A DNA stretch of 64,000 bases, taken from assembly GCF_017654505.1 (NCBI RefSeq), contig NC_054552.1:34420097-34484096 (forward strand), written 5' to 3'. Position numbers and translations under genes: made by a program. Shown here one piece after another: positions 47,111 through 59,277 of this stretch. Origin of the DNA: Polyodon spathula (lineage: Eukaryota; Chordata; Actinopteri; Acipenseriformes; Polyodontidae). Every line of letters starts with the position of its first letter. The first letter of the stretch is position 1. A model generated the notes under the pieces. It searched no databases. It had not been told where the DNA came from and was given only the letters and a program-made list of their open reading frames with translations.

Positions 47111-47717
47111 CTGTATCCCTTTTTCCCAGAGAGTATTTCACACCAAATTACGTTTAGGAAAAGCGTGTATGTTTAACTGTGTATCTATCCATTTATCCTT
47201 TATTTATAGCCGTTCTTTGGAAAAGTAGGATGCTTCTCCTGAGTTACTGCTGATTCTTATTGTTTATCATAACCTAAACAACATTAAAATCTGGCACCTA
47301 ATTGAACTCCTTACATGCTGTCTAGAGTAGTGTCTACAACCATACACAACAAGTATCTGTCTCTCAGACGCTGGGCAGGATGCAGGGCTGATGATCGAAT
47401 AATAAACACCCTGGATGAAGAAAGCTACAAACTCACCTATTCAATTTGTTTGTACCATCAGAAGCTAATTACCAGAGTAGGGATGCTAAATGAAGATCAT
47501 TAAAACTGTCAAAAGTTCTATTGCAAGGGCTAAATCATCCTTCTCTTGTTTTTTAAACTGAGAAATATGGGGGGGCAGGCAGAGAGCTTTTTAAGCACAC
47601 ATTTCTGAAGAGGAAAAAAAGATGTAGCTTTATGGTTTCCGATGCTTGCTTATGCTTTTAGGTCTTGTCACTGTCCGTGCGCATTTGTAATCGTGTGTTT
47701 TATGTTTTTGTACAATG
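47111..47717. other. Unique non-coding sequence
   Basis: No repeat, RNA gene or credible frame is recognised. Confidence 0.45.
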
Positions 47718-47806
47718 CTGTGTGTGTGTGAGCAGGTGTGCGTGCATGTATGTGTGTGTGTGTGTGCGTGTGCGTGTGCGTGTGTGTGTGTATGTGTGAG
47801 TGTGTA
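47718..47806. repeat. Imperfect (GT)n tract
   Basis: GT dinucleotides with gc, ga and ca interruptions (for example tgcgtgtgcgtgtgcgtg). Confidence 0.93.
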
Positions 47807-48479
47807 AGAACAATAAAGTGACTTTAGATTCTAATTTCAAATCCTAACTAGTAAAGTTGTGTCTGATGTATTGCCAGCTGGTTAAATATTACAGACATCT
47901 ACTGAACTTTACGAGAGCACTTTTTCTGCAGCCTGGTTTTGGCTGGAAGCCTAGTACACAATGGCAATATCAGTAATACCTTCCATTAAAAAGACATGTC
48001 CTAAAAAAAGAACTAACATATTGTTTTTGGCAGAGCCATCAATAGGATTCCTATCTAACGCCCTGTCTGAATCGTATTTACATCCAGGACTGTTCACTGA
48101 AGAGATTTGTGTTTCCTTTGGATGTCTGATATCAGAATGTTTAGGGAGTTCTCTCCTGTCATTTTGTATTTCATTTTGCAGGTTATGTTGCTTGAGAATA
48201 AGAATCTTCTTACCCCACATCACAGAAAGACAAATAATGCTAATATTTCTACATTATTAAGAATAGAAACTAAATAAATTAAAGGCAATTACATAGCAAT
48301 TACATGGGCTTGTACTATTACAAAATGAAAAACTCTCTTTTGTAATTGCACTGTATTTACACACGTGCTTCTGTATTTACAATGCAACTAAGATGACCAC
48401 AACCATTAATGAGGAGGTTTGTATTGGAAGAGAACAAACCAAGAACAACGGCCTAATAAAAACAATGCTGCATGGGCTG
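47807..48479. other. Unique sequence with a possible TTACAT-element relic
   Basis: 48283-48390 contains ggcaattacatagcaattac and ttgtaattgcactgtattta, reminiscent of the TTACAT-type family but degraded. Frames of 90 and 99 codons on opposite strands at 47951-48260 overlap each other and match nothing I know. Confidence 0.35.
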
Positions 48480-48620
48480 TTTGCATAACACTATGTCTTT
48501 ATGGGATCCATCCAGATTTAATGCAATTTTAAGAGCAATTAAACAGATGCTGTTTTTTATAGCTGTAGTTAATGCATGCATTAATTACTGAAGTTGTACA
48601 TAACCTCTAATGTTATTGCA
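48480..48620. promoter_or_regulatory. Candidate conserved element with POU/homeodomain palindrome
   Basis: Includes ttaatgcatgcattaa (48569-48584), a perfect 16-bp palindrome followed by ttac. It combines octamer-like ATGCAT and homeodomain TTAAT cores. The flanks (tttaatgcaattttaagagc, aagagcaattaaacagatgc) are repeat-free and TAAT-rich. Enhancer-like by texture. Confidence 0.33.
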
Positions 48621-49769
48621 CACCTTGAGGCAACACCCAGAATAGCAATACTTTAAAAAATAAACTGCAAATGAACCACGAACTGACGACTGTGCAAAGC
48701 AAGTGCATTTCTGGTGTCTGTTCAGTCCTGAGAAATCTCATATTGTGAGCGTCTGTGTGACTGCTACAGCCAAAAAGCCTATGGTTATGAACAAGAAGTT
48801 ATTTTTCTTAGGCACTATGGCATTATATTGTAATATTTTGGCTGAGAACTGCTTCTGTGTTCTGCGTAGCCATCAGTGAATGAGTTAAGTTGTTAGCAAT
48901 TAGTTCGGTAACACAAACTTCAGTTTTGAATCCATGTGTTTCTTGGAGCCTTTCCAAAATAATGCTGCATGGGCAGGAAGCCAGGTCTTGCACATTCCTT
49001 ACTCAACTAATTTGGAACATATCTAAACTTTGCAGACACATTGTTCTTGTACTGCGCATTAAAAATAAATAAATAAATAAAAACATACGGCCTCTTAGAT
49101 GTTGCCAAGTCATAAATATGTACTAATTTACAAGATTGCCCAACTGATCCTTTCTGAATCAGTCATGTGCTGGTTTTTACGGGCTAATGAAAATAAGATA
49201 CAATCAGGACTCACAGCATTGGAAGAGAACTGTTTAACCAGATGCTTCCATTGAAAAGCTGCTCTGCTGTTGTGAAGGCACAGCACACGTGGAATGTTTT
49301 TCATTATACTTCGCTCTACACTTTCAAGCTGCTCCATTAAATGTGCAGTTGACACACAGCGTGGCAGTATTTCAGCTGCATTATTGAAGCTGAAAATAAT
49401 TTAAACTGGGACTGGGATTGTCTTTTCAGGTGCTCAGAGAAAATATCAACACAAAATAGTAATACAATCCTAGGTGTCAATTTATGTCAGTTTTATGTAA
49501 CAGGAACTGTTCAAAAATATCTGTTCTATCGATACCAATCTCTGAAGCTAAGGAGCTGTGGTTGTATCTGAGAATAATCCAAGTTTTTACATGCAGCCCA
49601 CACCTAACAGCTTCCAAAAAGGAGTGCCGGCTTGAAGTTTCCTGTGATTTATTGGTTCTTGTTGAAAGAGATGAAAGACATCATGAATTTGTACTGCTTG
49701 CAGTGATTAAAGTAAAGAAGTGGATGTGCCAGGCTGCCAGAGTGCACAGATTTTCAAATAGAAGTACTG
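48621..49769. other. Unique non-coding sequence
   Basis: An aaat/aata microsatellite lies at 49060-49082. Frames of 60 to 99 codons have no domain. Confidence 0.45.
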
Positions 49770-49850
49770 ATGGTGACACCTGAGTTTCGAACTTAACCTC
49801 TTAACTGCCTGGAGCGCTGAGCTGCTTTTACTCTACCACTAAACCAGTTA
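49770..49850 (-). mobile_element. Decayed tRNA-derived SINE head
   Basis: Read on the minus strand, ggtttagtggtagagtaaaa (A-box like) is followed after about 30 nt by aagttcgaaactcagg (B-box like, GTTCGAAAC). The spacing suits a tRNA-type internal promoter. It does not fold as an intact tRNA, so it is a SINE head or tRNA pseudogene. Confidence 0.55.
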
Positions 49851-50779
49851 TTGCACAATATTTTTGAGCAGAAAAGAATGTTTTATTTTAACATTAATTG
49901 GAACATTTTCTTCTGAATGGTGAACATGCATTTGTTTTGTTCTATCCTGAAAAGGTTTAATGACATATGAATGCACCACTGTTAGGAGGTTAATACAACA
50001 GTATAAAGTGCAACGCAACCTTAAATAAAGTGCCATTTACATCATTACCATGTGCTGTCTTGGACAAACGTTTGTGCATTTGGGCTCGGCTCAGTCCTAT
50101 GGTTGTAATCAGCGGCACAATAAAACTGTAAGGTCACCTAGAACAAGAGCCTTGAAAAATTGCCAAACACCACAAAAGCTCATGTCCGCTAATTGTTTGT
50201 TAAATTAATAAAAATGTATTTTTGGCATGCTGAAGTGTGCAGCACACCCCTGTCCTGCAAAGATCATTAGCCAGCATCTCTGTCCTAAGAGTGCTTATCA
50301 CGAAGCTCAACCTGCCACCAATGACTAAAGAGGTTTGTGTTTTTAAAGGGAAGGTATTTTTAAACCTCATGAAATGCAAACAGGCATGTAGAGACAAACA
50401 CCAGTGCTCTGTAAATAGATGTGAACCCCTGAAGAAATTTTAAAATACTTCAGCTTCTTGATAACTCCCAAAATCGCTCCACAAACAAATTGCCAATAAA
50501 AGCAATTCCAGAATCCAGCCAATGTTCCCTTGCAGTTTCAATACAGCAGTATGGCACCCCATGTTTAATGTCCTGCAAATAGGCTTTTGTTATTTTCTAG
50601 GGAAAATGACAGGAAGATTGCTATGTAGACAAATGCAAAGCTAGATTATGGATACACTGGTATCTAGAAAGCACCTTTTTCTATGCATAGCTTGTGTTAA
50701 TATGGATGGTTTACAGTAGCTCCTTGTTCTGCATTCTTATTAAAGGCGTGATATAAATCAAAACTGCATTTTATTGTAT
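49851..50779. other. Unique non-coding sequence
   Basis: No gene or repeat is recognised. Frames of 62 to 68 codons are chance. Confidence 0.45.
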
Positions 50780-50895
50780 TTTACCCAACTACACAGCTCA
50801 AGACACTTGGCCAAAGAAACACAGTGAGTCAATACCTGATCTGCTGGCTCACAGTTCTCACCTTGTTAACCACAGCGCTCCACTAGCTCATTATT
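50780..50895 (-). mobile_element. Decayed tRNA-derived SINE fragment
   Basis: On the minus strand the order is gagctagtggagcgctgtgg (A-box region), then gagaactgtgagccagcag, then attgactcactgtgtttc. The last part matches cattgactcactgtgtgacc of the SINE at 43545-43774. The B-box is mutated. The tail is missing. Confidence 0.6.
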
Positions 50896-50999
50896 AGAAA
50901 GGAGAGATATAAAATGCTGAAGCTGTTTCTAATGAGTCTGGCGATTAAAGACTTTGTGAATCACGAATGCTGCTGATGCTAAACCCTAAGTAACTGGTG

Positions 51000-51340
51000 T
51001 TCGGCTCAGCGTTAATTCCAGCTGACATTTGAGTGAAAGAATTTCACGGTAATTCACGCCTCACTTGTCTAGTAAATCTCGACAGAGTGAGTGAAGGGGT
51101 GATAGGTGGCCTTTAACGAGAATAAACAGCCGCAGGCTGTGAATGAGTTTAACAGGGACTTGTTGCGTTTCAGTTTTTTTGGATCGGTGGGGCGGGCAAT
51201 GGAAAGATTGCAGGCCGATGAATCAGCATGGGGGCAGATTGTATCACTTTGTAATCATAACTGTTTTCTTTGGCTCAGGGACTCTAATGTGCCTCTGGAG
51301 AGGTGATTACAGTAAGGGAGTAAATGCAGCCTGTGAAACT
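51000..51340. promoter_or_regulatory. Candidate conserved non-coding element
   Basis: Repeat-free, balanced composition, running from gtaattcacgcctcacttgt through gcaggccgatgaatcagcat to gtgattacagtaaggg. Frames over it (66 and 116 codons) are overlapping and domainless. It contains TGTAATCATAACTG and TTAACAGGGAC words. One of the stronger candidates by appearance. Confidence 0.33.
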
Positions 51341-51720
51341 CTTCTTTTTATTCACGTCCACCAGAGACTCGTTGCTCCACATATGGTTCAGATTCCAAGT
51401 GCGAAAAAAAGGCCTAAACACCATTTATTTTATCATATAAACACTGGAGAGAAAGGCCTTCAGGATTATAAATGCTTGTTTGTTTTAGATTAGGCCTTTC
51501 ACATTTTCCTCTACATAAAATCCAACAGTTCTACAGCCTCCTGTTTTTATTTTGCCAGGGCACCAGTTTATTATTTTGTCAGGGCCACAAACTGCAGCCT
51601 TTTCAGGCCCCCAAAGCCTGTGATTCTACGCTTGCTGCGCTAATACGAGGCAGGAAAGGGCTGAGGGGGTACAGCTATGGTATTAAGGCTAAAAGATTAG
51701 GGCTGAGTTTATTTAATTTA
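51341..51720. promoter_or_regulatory. Candidate element with internal direct repeat
   Basis: Continues the previous block after a short break. Contains MEF2-like ccatttattttatcat and a direct repeat: ttttgccagggcaccagttt at about 51549, then ttttgtcagggccacaaact at 51574. The duplicate suggests paired binding sites. No credible frame or splice junctions. Confidence 0.3.
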
Positions 51721-53269
51721 TATGTATTTTTTTACATACCCAGTTTGAATTTCGCCTAACTGCTGTCAGCCCAGTCCTCTTTTCACCTGGCAAAACTAAA
51801 CAAAATATGTTTCCAAACTGCTGAAACCAGGTGCTTAATTACATATTAATTATATTGATTATATATTAATTACATTGATTGTCTTCGACTGGGTCAATCA
51901 GATCATTTAGGAATTGGTTGAAACGTAGACCCTGAAATGGAATGGACTGGAGAAGCCAAGGTTGTCTACCCCAGGGTTAGAGGTACAGTACTGTGACTGT
52001 GATGGCGGTACAGTAGCGCTGCTTTGCCAGTAAATACGATACACCCTTTAGCTTGCACAACAGAGCTCTGTAAAGTCACAGCTGCAGTTGAAAGAGGAAA
52101 GATGATTTCAAAAGAAAATTGTCAGTGATTATAGCATGTGTCGTGCTGTCCTTCAGGGTGGGAGAGTTTGGGTTCCCTTTAATGTAACAGACATGCTTAC
52201 AAAAGGCTGGATGGGTTTTGAAGAGGTGACAGATCAGCCCCACTTTGTGCCCCCGCATCCTCTGCCAGAGCCATAGTTCCATATGAAAGCCCTCCATCCT
52301 TTCCACAGGCCTGGAAATGGAGGTAAGAAAAGTGCTGAAAACAGAGGCGCAAATTATCAGGGTAAGGCTTCAAACGTACAGAAAGCAGGACTTCAAATGC
52401 TGCTCTGGTCTTGAAACGGGATCTGTGAAGCTGAAAGGGCTGAACGTGGACTTTCATTCGCTTTCCTTTTGATGAGCAGAAATTGGGGGAGGAAAGGAAA
52501 AAAAAAACACGCACACACAAGCAAACAGACAAGCAAACTCTGACACTGAACTCACAAAAGAGAAGAAGATGAAAAGAAATGGACACCAATCAGGCCGTGA
52601 AAACGCTATCAAAACCAGCAGAGTACCCCTATAATCTTCAATAATATGAGGCATCAGTGCTCTTAATGGTAGACTGCATCAAGGCCAGAGTAAAGACAGT
52701 TATCAAGGTGGAAGCTCAGCCACCAGCAGGGTTAAACCAGGCTAGCCTGCATACGGATCTCACAGCCCAAAGTCTATGCACTACATTTATTTAGTATTTT
52801 CTGCCATATGAAAAAATACCAGATTTACCTGGATAAATTACCAGGTTAATTTATACCGGATTAAACAAAGTAACTAGAAACTGCAATATTGCCCAACACA
52901 CATTGACTGGGCAGAGGATGAGGTTCATAACTTTTATCTTCTGACGAGATTGTACATGTTACTCTTATGAGATTCATTCATTAATACAATTCTTACCCTT
53001 AAAATAAAATCATTGTGTAACAGAGGTCATGATTTCGTTGTGCATTTTTTGCTTGACAAAGCCTCTGACTGAGGTAGCATTCACTTTCCTCGTTGGTTTG
53101 ATTGGGATTCCCTTCCCATAAAACACTGACAGGACCACTTCTGACGTTTCTGTTCAGAATTTGTAAAGTGCTTTCCCTCGGAGCACCCCCTAAGTGACTT
53201 AAATAAACCAATCGTTTTAGAGAGAGTGCTCAGCGTTGCTGAAAAATAAACAAGCAATAGAACACTCTT
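51721..53269. other. Unique non-coding sequence
   Basis: A tandem of attaattatattgattata lies near 51840-51880. Frames at 52076-52654 on the minus strand have no domain. Nothing else is recognised. Confidence 0.4.
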
Positions 53270-53329
53270 CCTAAACCCAACCCTAACCCTAACCCTTATC
53301 CTAACAGTAACCCTAACCCTAACCCTACA
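53270..53329. repeat. Short interstitial telomere-like (CCCTAA)n tract
   Basis: ctaaacccaaccctaacc, then ctaacccttatcctaacag and taaccctaaccctaaccct. This is the second telomere-like patch in the window, same strand orientation as 44051-44171, but here without recognisable TTACAT arms. Confidence 0.85.
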
Positions 53330-54072
53330 GGGTAGTGTCAGTTGTCTCAGGTGCTGGTTCTGGGGAACCTGCAAATACTGTCTACTGTGTGTGTGTTATA
53401 GTATTGTCATGTATACACTTCAACAGCATTGTCCCAATATGTTTTAGAGAACATTGTGAATGTATGTATTTCAAGCTTTCCAGTTCACCCCCACGCTCAT
53501 TAGACATCCATATCTCGTCAGAGTTCTCCTGCCAGTCCCTCGCATCCCACAGTAGCCAAGTAGCTACACTGCATTTCTTTAAGTAAATTGAACCATTGAC
53601 ATTAGCCAACCCCTATTGGCTCTTTCTCTTGCTTCTCCCCCTATCCCTCACAGCTTGCAGCTTGAAAGTGTGGAAGAGGTCCCTGCTAGATCTGAGACGG
53701 GGTCCTGTAATTCACCCCCTAGCACTGAAGTGATTGGGTGCTGAGAGGACAGCTACTGCACAGAGTAAAAAGAGAATTTATAAATGAGATTGGGAGGCTG
53801 GGATTGAGTCAAAGAACTTCTCTCACTTCTGGAGTTTAAAAAAAACAACTTGTGTCAGGCTGGATTTTCTTACTTCATGTTTTGAGCCTCTTCAGAACCC
53901 ATTCTAACTTTTGAAATTGTGAAAACAGAGGGATCAAATCTTAAATGGACTGCTGGGTCCACAGAATAGCTGGAAAAACAACCATTTGCTCTGTTCTGAC
54001 AGTATCGTCAGAATTACAATTTCAGATCAATACATCATTGATTGGAGCTATTAATGCAGAGATTTAAAAAGA
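53330..54072. other. Unique non-coding sequence
   Basis: Short frames on both strands at 53335-53609 have no domain. No repeat is recognised. Confidence 0.45.
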
Positions 54073-54087
54073 ATATATGTTATATAT

Positions 54088-54149
<62 letters not shown>
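54073..54149. repeat. (TA)n microsatellite
   Basis: Starts tatatgttatatatacaat and continues as perfect TA for about 55 bp. Confidence 0.96.
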
Positions 54150-54151
<2 letters not shown>

Positions 54152-55689
54152 AAAAATCCTTTTTATTTTTATTTTTTTTCATGCATTTAATTCATTTCGC
54201 AGTGCTGGACAATTAGACAAAGACCACAAAAAAGTACAGAGCATGTGCCACTTAATCAGCTCTTTGAGAAACACCCTCTCATTAGGTTTTCACTGGGTTA
54301 AATGGATTTCTTTCTTTGCTTTATTCTTTGTTGCTGTGAGTGTATTATATATAATCTTTCAGTCTGCACACTTTAATATTGCATGCGTTGTAAGACAGAA
54401 TGCATTTTTAAAATTCATTAGTAACTAAAGAAAAAAAACTTGTTTCAAAATATGAGCATTCACTCATGCCCTTTTGACTTTTGTAAATTATTTAAAGACT
54501 AACATCTATAATGTATGCCTTCTTTTGCATAAGGTCTGGAAACAGGTTCATTCAATTTTGTTCTCGTTTTCTGTGCCAACTTCAGAGTATGTGTCTACAC
54601 AGTGTTGAAATGTTTATTTTTGATTTCCTTGGTTTTTTTCTAGTTCCCATCCATTTCAATGTTAGCACACCTGGTCAGAACCTCAAGGCATGCTGGCAAT
54701 CCTCACTATGGAGTCAGCTTAATAGGGACCAGCCCCACCTTCTTTAAGCATTAAGGTTAACAGGGAACCACCATTTGGAAATGGGTTAGAAAAGAAATAC
54801 AGACAGCCTATTAGGGCATAAGGTCACATATATACACACAAACTTGTTAACAAAGCATTTGCAGAATCTCAAGTGCATTTGGGTTTTAAGAGATGAAAGT
54901 CACACAGTGGTATCCATAACTACTATTGAATTACATACAATCTTAATCTTTTTGACATGTTGTAAAGATTTTTTTTCTTGTAGACAGCAGGAGTTTCGTT
55001 TGTCGCACCACACTGACTGTTTAACAAGGGAACGATTGAATGATTTAAACAAACTACATCTACCAGTCTAGTAAGGACAACGGCTGTGTATTTAATGGGC
55101 TCTTTGGTGAAATTAAACTGCGCCCCATCATGGCAAGATTTGAAATTCTAATTTTATTTGGAGTTTGTGGACACTTATTTTAATTAGATTAAAAATATGC
55201 AGCCTCTGTTAGGTGTATTTGCACAAGTTTATTTAATTAAATACAAGCGGAACACAAAGGATGGTACTGTAGTGTTTCAGGTGGACGGGTTTATTATGCC
55301 TCTTTGTAATTAGTTTTCAGATTATCTACGGCAAGCTGTTTTTCTTTTTCTAGTTACTGGTCTTTTAAATCTCAGTCTATCAAATACTGTCAATTAGGAG
55401 CAGTAGAAAGAAATGCAGATTTTAAATTAATATTTACTCCTGATTAGAGAAAAATACCAGACTCTTTACTGCTGCCAGACTCTGGAGTTCAAAACAAGCC
55501 CTGGGCTTTATATTTCATATGGATTGCAAGAAACAAAGAGGAAAGACTCTCACACAAGGTCAGTAATTATTATAATTAATTTTTTTATGATTTTAGAAAT
55601 TCCAACATACAGGATAGGTAGAAATCATATCTGAAAGACTTAAAAATAAAGCACTTTCATATACCACATTCGTACAAACACATGTAAAA
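54150..55689. other. AT-rich unique sequence
   Basis: No gene or mobile element is recognised. Frames of 75 to 128 codons are AT-driven and lack domains. Confidence 0.45.
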
Positions 55690-55740
55690 CACACGCATGC
55701 ATACACAAACACACACACACACATACACAATACACAACAT
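55690..55740. repeat. Short imperfect (AC)n tract
   Basis: acacgcatgcatacacaaac, then (AC)n and acatacacaatacacaac. It lies just upstream of the candidate duplicated element. Confidence 0.88.
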
Positions 55741-55799
55741 CAGAACCCCTGATAATAATAATTTGATCCCCAAGCCCTTTTCCCCAAAGGGTCTACCAG

Positions 55800-55950
55800 T
55801 GAGGTAAAATTAAGCTATGGCAATTGGCAATAATGAGCTATCATTACTCAAATTACAGTGAGCACTGATTAGGTTTAAAGTAATGAAGAAAATAGCATGA
55901 TCAATCATCATCAAGCCCCTGGCCCGTCGATCCATGCTGAAGCCCACAAC
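55800..55950. promoter_or_regulatory. Candidate duplicated regulatory element, copy A
   Basis: 55830-55918 aligns with 57251-57340 with a single 1-nt gap; I count about 66 identical positions of 89. The best blocks are caaattac, ctgattaggttt and atcaatcatcatca (the last two 23 nt apart in both). atcaatcatcatca read on the other strand contains TGATTGAT, a Pbx-type site. No frame is shared. The equal spacing suggests selection on a non-coding function. Confidence 0.5.
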
Positions 55951-56007
55951 TGGCTCCTAGTGCAGGGCTCCTCCTGCAGGGGTCTTACTGGAGATGTATG
56001 GGCTTAG

Positions 56008-56469
<462 letters not shown>

Positions 56470-57209
56470 ACCTTGGGGTGCTCAAGTCCAGTGCCAGCAA
56501 TGCAGCTATGATCTGTCTTTGATATCTGATTTTTTAAATATTTTTTTTCTACTGTATTGTGATGGAACACTAAAACTGCTGTACCCCTCCAGACTTTGAC
56601 AAGCTGAGCACCTAGCTATACTTCCTCCTGCTCCACGCCCCTTCACGTTTTCATTTGAATGACCTACCTCTGATTCTATTTGGATAAGCACCATTACAGG
56701 ATGTGGGCTCCCTAATCCAACTCCCAATACAAGTTACATTCCATTTGCTCGTGCTTGTGATTTTTACCATCGTGTTCAGGTCTCTCTGTGGTTTTACAAT
56801 GCAGAAATGCCACAATTTTTTATCTTGACTCAAACTGGTGACAGTCGTCTTTTGTGATAATAAAAAGCATGTCTGCCTGCTGGGAGTAAACACAAAGAGC
56901 AGCGTGAAGAACACTCAGGGTGACACACTACACTGCAGCCATCCCATAGGAGAGGGATTCCATAGAAGCACATATAGGTGAAGAGAGGGGGAGAGGACCA
57001 GTAGAAGCACTGGAGCAATTGCAATATTCAGCTACTTGGTGGCACTATAGGCTATAGAACTGTTCTATTACAATGAAAAATGCCATAGACGGAGTGATTT
57101 CAATAATAGTTCTTTAGCACAGCCCTTATATACAGCTCACAGCTCATTATACACCCCAGGGCTCAAAAGATTCACAGGGAAGTTTTATTGCTGATCCAAT
57201 CGCCACACG
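56470..57209. other. Unique non-coding sequence
   Basis: Minus-strand frames at 56506-57024 have no domain. No other feature is recognised. Confidence 0.45.
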
Positions 57210-57520
57210 GAGTTAACGCTGCATGAAAGCTCCTAAAGTTGCTCATCATCAATAACGAGGTCTCATTTACACAAATTACTCTGAACGCTGATTAGGTTTT
57301 ATCTAACGTAGAGGGCCACCCCAATCAATCATCATCAGGCCACGGATCGTCAGTGGACATCGAAAGGTTAACCCAGATCTGGGAGGCCTTGAAGGCGTCA
57401 GCAAAAACAGGCCAGGGGGGGCTTCTAATCTGTCAATAGAGCACTGAGACAATTAGGTAATGATTAAAATACCATCACCTGGGAGTCAATAAGAAAATGA
57501 GCCATCTTGGCATAATGTGA
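57210..57520. promoter_or_regulatory. Candidate duplicated regulatory element, copy B
   Basis: 57251-57340 is the partner of 55830-55918 (see copy A). Repeat-free sequence continues on the right with ggcgtcagcaaaaacaggcc, ctaatctgtcaatagagcac and gacaattaggtaatgattaa, rich in homeodomain and TALE-like words. Copy B is thus embedded in a longer enhancer-like block than copy A. Confidence 0.5.
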
Positions 57521-58799
57521 GAGTGATTTGCTTAGAAATCCATACCATGGTTGAAAGAGACATTAAAGTGCAGTGCATTCAATAAGCAGGCTGTGTTTTT
57601 CTGTTCATCCCCAGCAAAGTTTGAAAGCTGCTCTGTTTCCAGACACTGGCTTTGTAAAAGCGCCCCACCAGATAGCACAGCAGATGAGTATGTTAGCTGA
57701 TGTCTGATGCGGCATGTGTTTGAACGACTTTGAAATCGCCCGCTTTGGTGTTTAACATTGTGGTGAACCGAAACCACAGACAACACAAGTGCAGCTGGAA
57801 ATAAACACTGTAGTAATGTGGCAACCCTACATCTGATGAAATGATATATTATATAGGTGTGCACAAAGCTGAAACCACAATTATACCACATTTGAGTGTA
57901 GGAGTTACCCTTTATTTGATGAAGATTGAAGCAAAAATATTCCTCACCGGGTCTGATTCTTCTTGGTACGAATGATTCCAACTTTATTAAATATTAAATA
58001 CTGCCTACAAAGCAAGTGTGAACAGGCTCACACTCAGGATAAAGCATATCTATGACAACGCTCATTGATACAAGCTTGAATACCTCTCAGCTTTACAGAA
58101 TTGCACTTTTAGTTTGATTGGTAAGAACATATAGTACAGCAGTCCCATGCCAACTTCCCTCTTGTGTTTCCATTATATAGATATGGGACTCATAAGAGCC
58201 CAGTATACTGTGTGGAGAAGTACAGAAGCTGTGGTCTCTATTAAGCGCTGAATAAAAAAAAATGGAAAAATCATCTCCAACAGCCACTGTAGCTTTTTCT
58301 TTTCTCCTGGTGAAAAGAAACTCACATTGAAACTTCTTTCTCTGCTGCCGTTTTCAACTGTCCTTGAGTCGAGTAGGAATTGCAGCCTACTTGGCACTAC
58401 GTCCAGACATGGCTCATTTAAATTAAAAGATGACATCCCCTATTTGTTTTTTTTTTTTTAAATCTGCTTTCGTTGTTTGATTTGCAAGGTAATAACACTT
58501 TGGCTGAAATTGTAATTACATTCACTGACTTAGTGACCACTGACAAGACAGCGGTCAGGCATTGATAGAAAACATTGAAGAAGAGAATGAAGGAAAGAGG
58601 ACACACAGCACTTTGTCGTTCACTCACACACACATGCACAAACACACACACGCACGCACGCACGCACACCCTTTTCTGAATTACATTTCAGGGTCTTTTT
58701 TCCCGTTTTCCTCCCTCCCACACATTTATCATTTTTACGCTTGTAGAATTCCTTATTTATTCAAAAATAAAACATTAGCCATGGTTAGAATTTCATATT
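57521..58799. other. Unique non-coding sequence; longest non-repeat frame not credible
   Basis: A minus-strand frame at 57532-57981 (149 codons) is the longest not caused by a tandem repeat. It has no recognisable domain, signal peptide pattern or paralogue in the window, and I treat it as chance. A short AC/GCAC tract lies at 58622-58672. Confidence 0.4.
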
Positions 58800-59110
58800 G
58801 GTAATCTCATTGGATCCCTCCAATCACAGGTGCGATAGATTCATTGGGGAGACGAAACGATAGCGGAACGATGCGGCCACTGTAAAAATGGGTCCAACAG
58901 GATTGTTACTCAGCAACAACAGGTCAGTTAATGTTAATAGGTATTGAAAAACATTAAAATCCCAATGGAAACACCAACCTTCCAAATCCCAATGGAAAAA
59001 ATGGCTTTTAAAATGGCAGCAATTGCAGCACAGCACCTTAATGACTAATACAATGATGTTCTTCTTTGAAATGACTTGATGCCACCAAGCCTCGGCTATC
59101 TGCAGTGGCA
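58800..59110. promoter_or_regulatory. Candidate conserved non-coding element
   Basis: Repeat-free block with attcattggggagacgaaac, actgtaaaaatgggtccaac, agttaatgttaataggtatt and gcaccttaatgactaatac. A short direct repeat aaatcccaatggaaa occurs at about 58957 and 58985, giving paired CCAAT/TEAD-like words. Enhancer-like texture; no frame with domains. Confidence 0.35.
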
Positions 59111-59178
59111 TCCAGCTGACCTAGTCATACCACACTATAATAGCGATAATTATACTCAAAATATGTGTTGAAAACAGA

Positions 59179-59252
<74 letters not shown>

Positions 59253-59277
59253 AATTGTTATTATTATTATTATTATC
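59179..59277. repeat. (ATT)n microsatellite, about 30 units
   Basis: Long ATT array with an interruption near 59247-59260 (actataattgtt). Confidence 0.96.

Noticed and set aside
47951..48260. Overlapping 90- and 99-codon frames on opposite strands
   Set aside because: No known domain; antisense overlap of this kind is common by chance in balanced sequence.
49770..49850. Functional tRNA gene
   Set aside because: A- and B-box-like words are present, but the sequence does not form acceptor and anticodon stems, so it is kept only as a SINE head or tRNA relic.
57532..57981. 149-codon minus-strand frame
   Set aside because: No recognisable domain, no supporting neighbours, and about the length expected by chance once in a window of this size.
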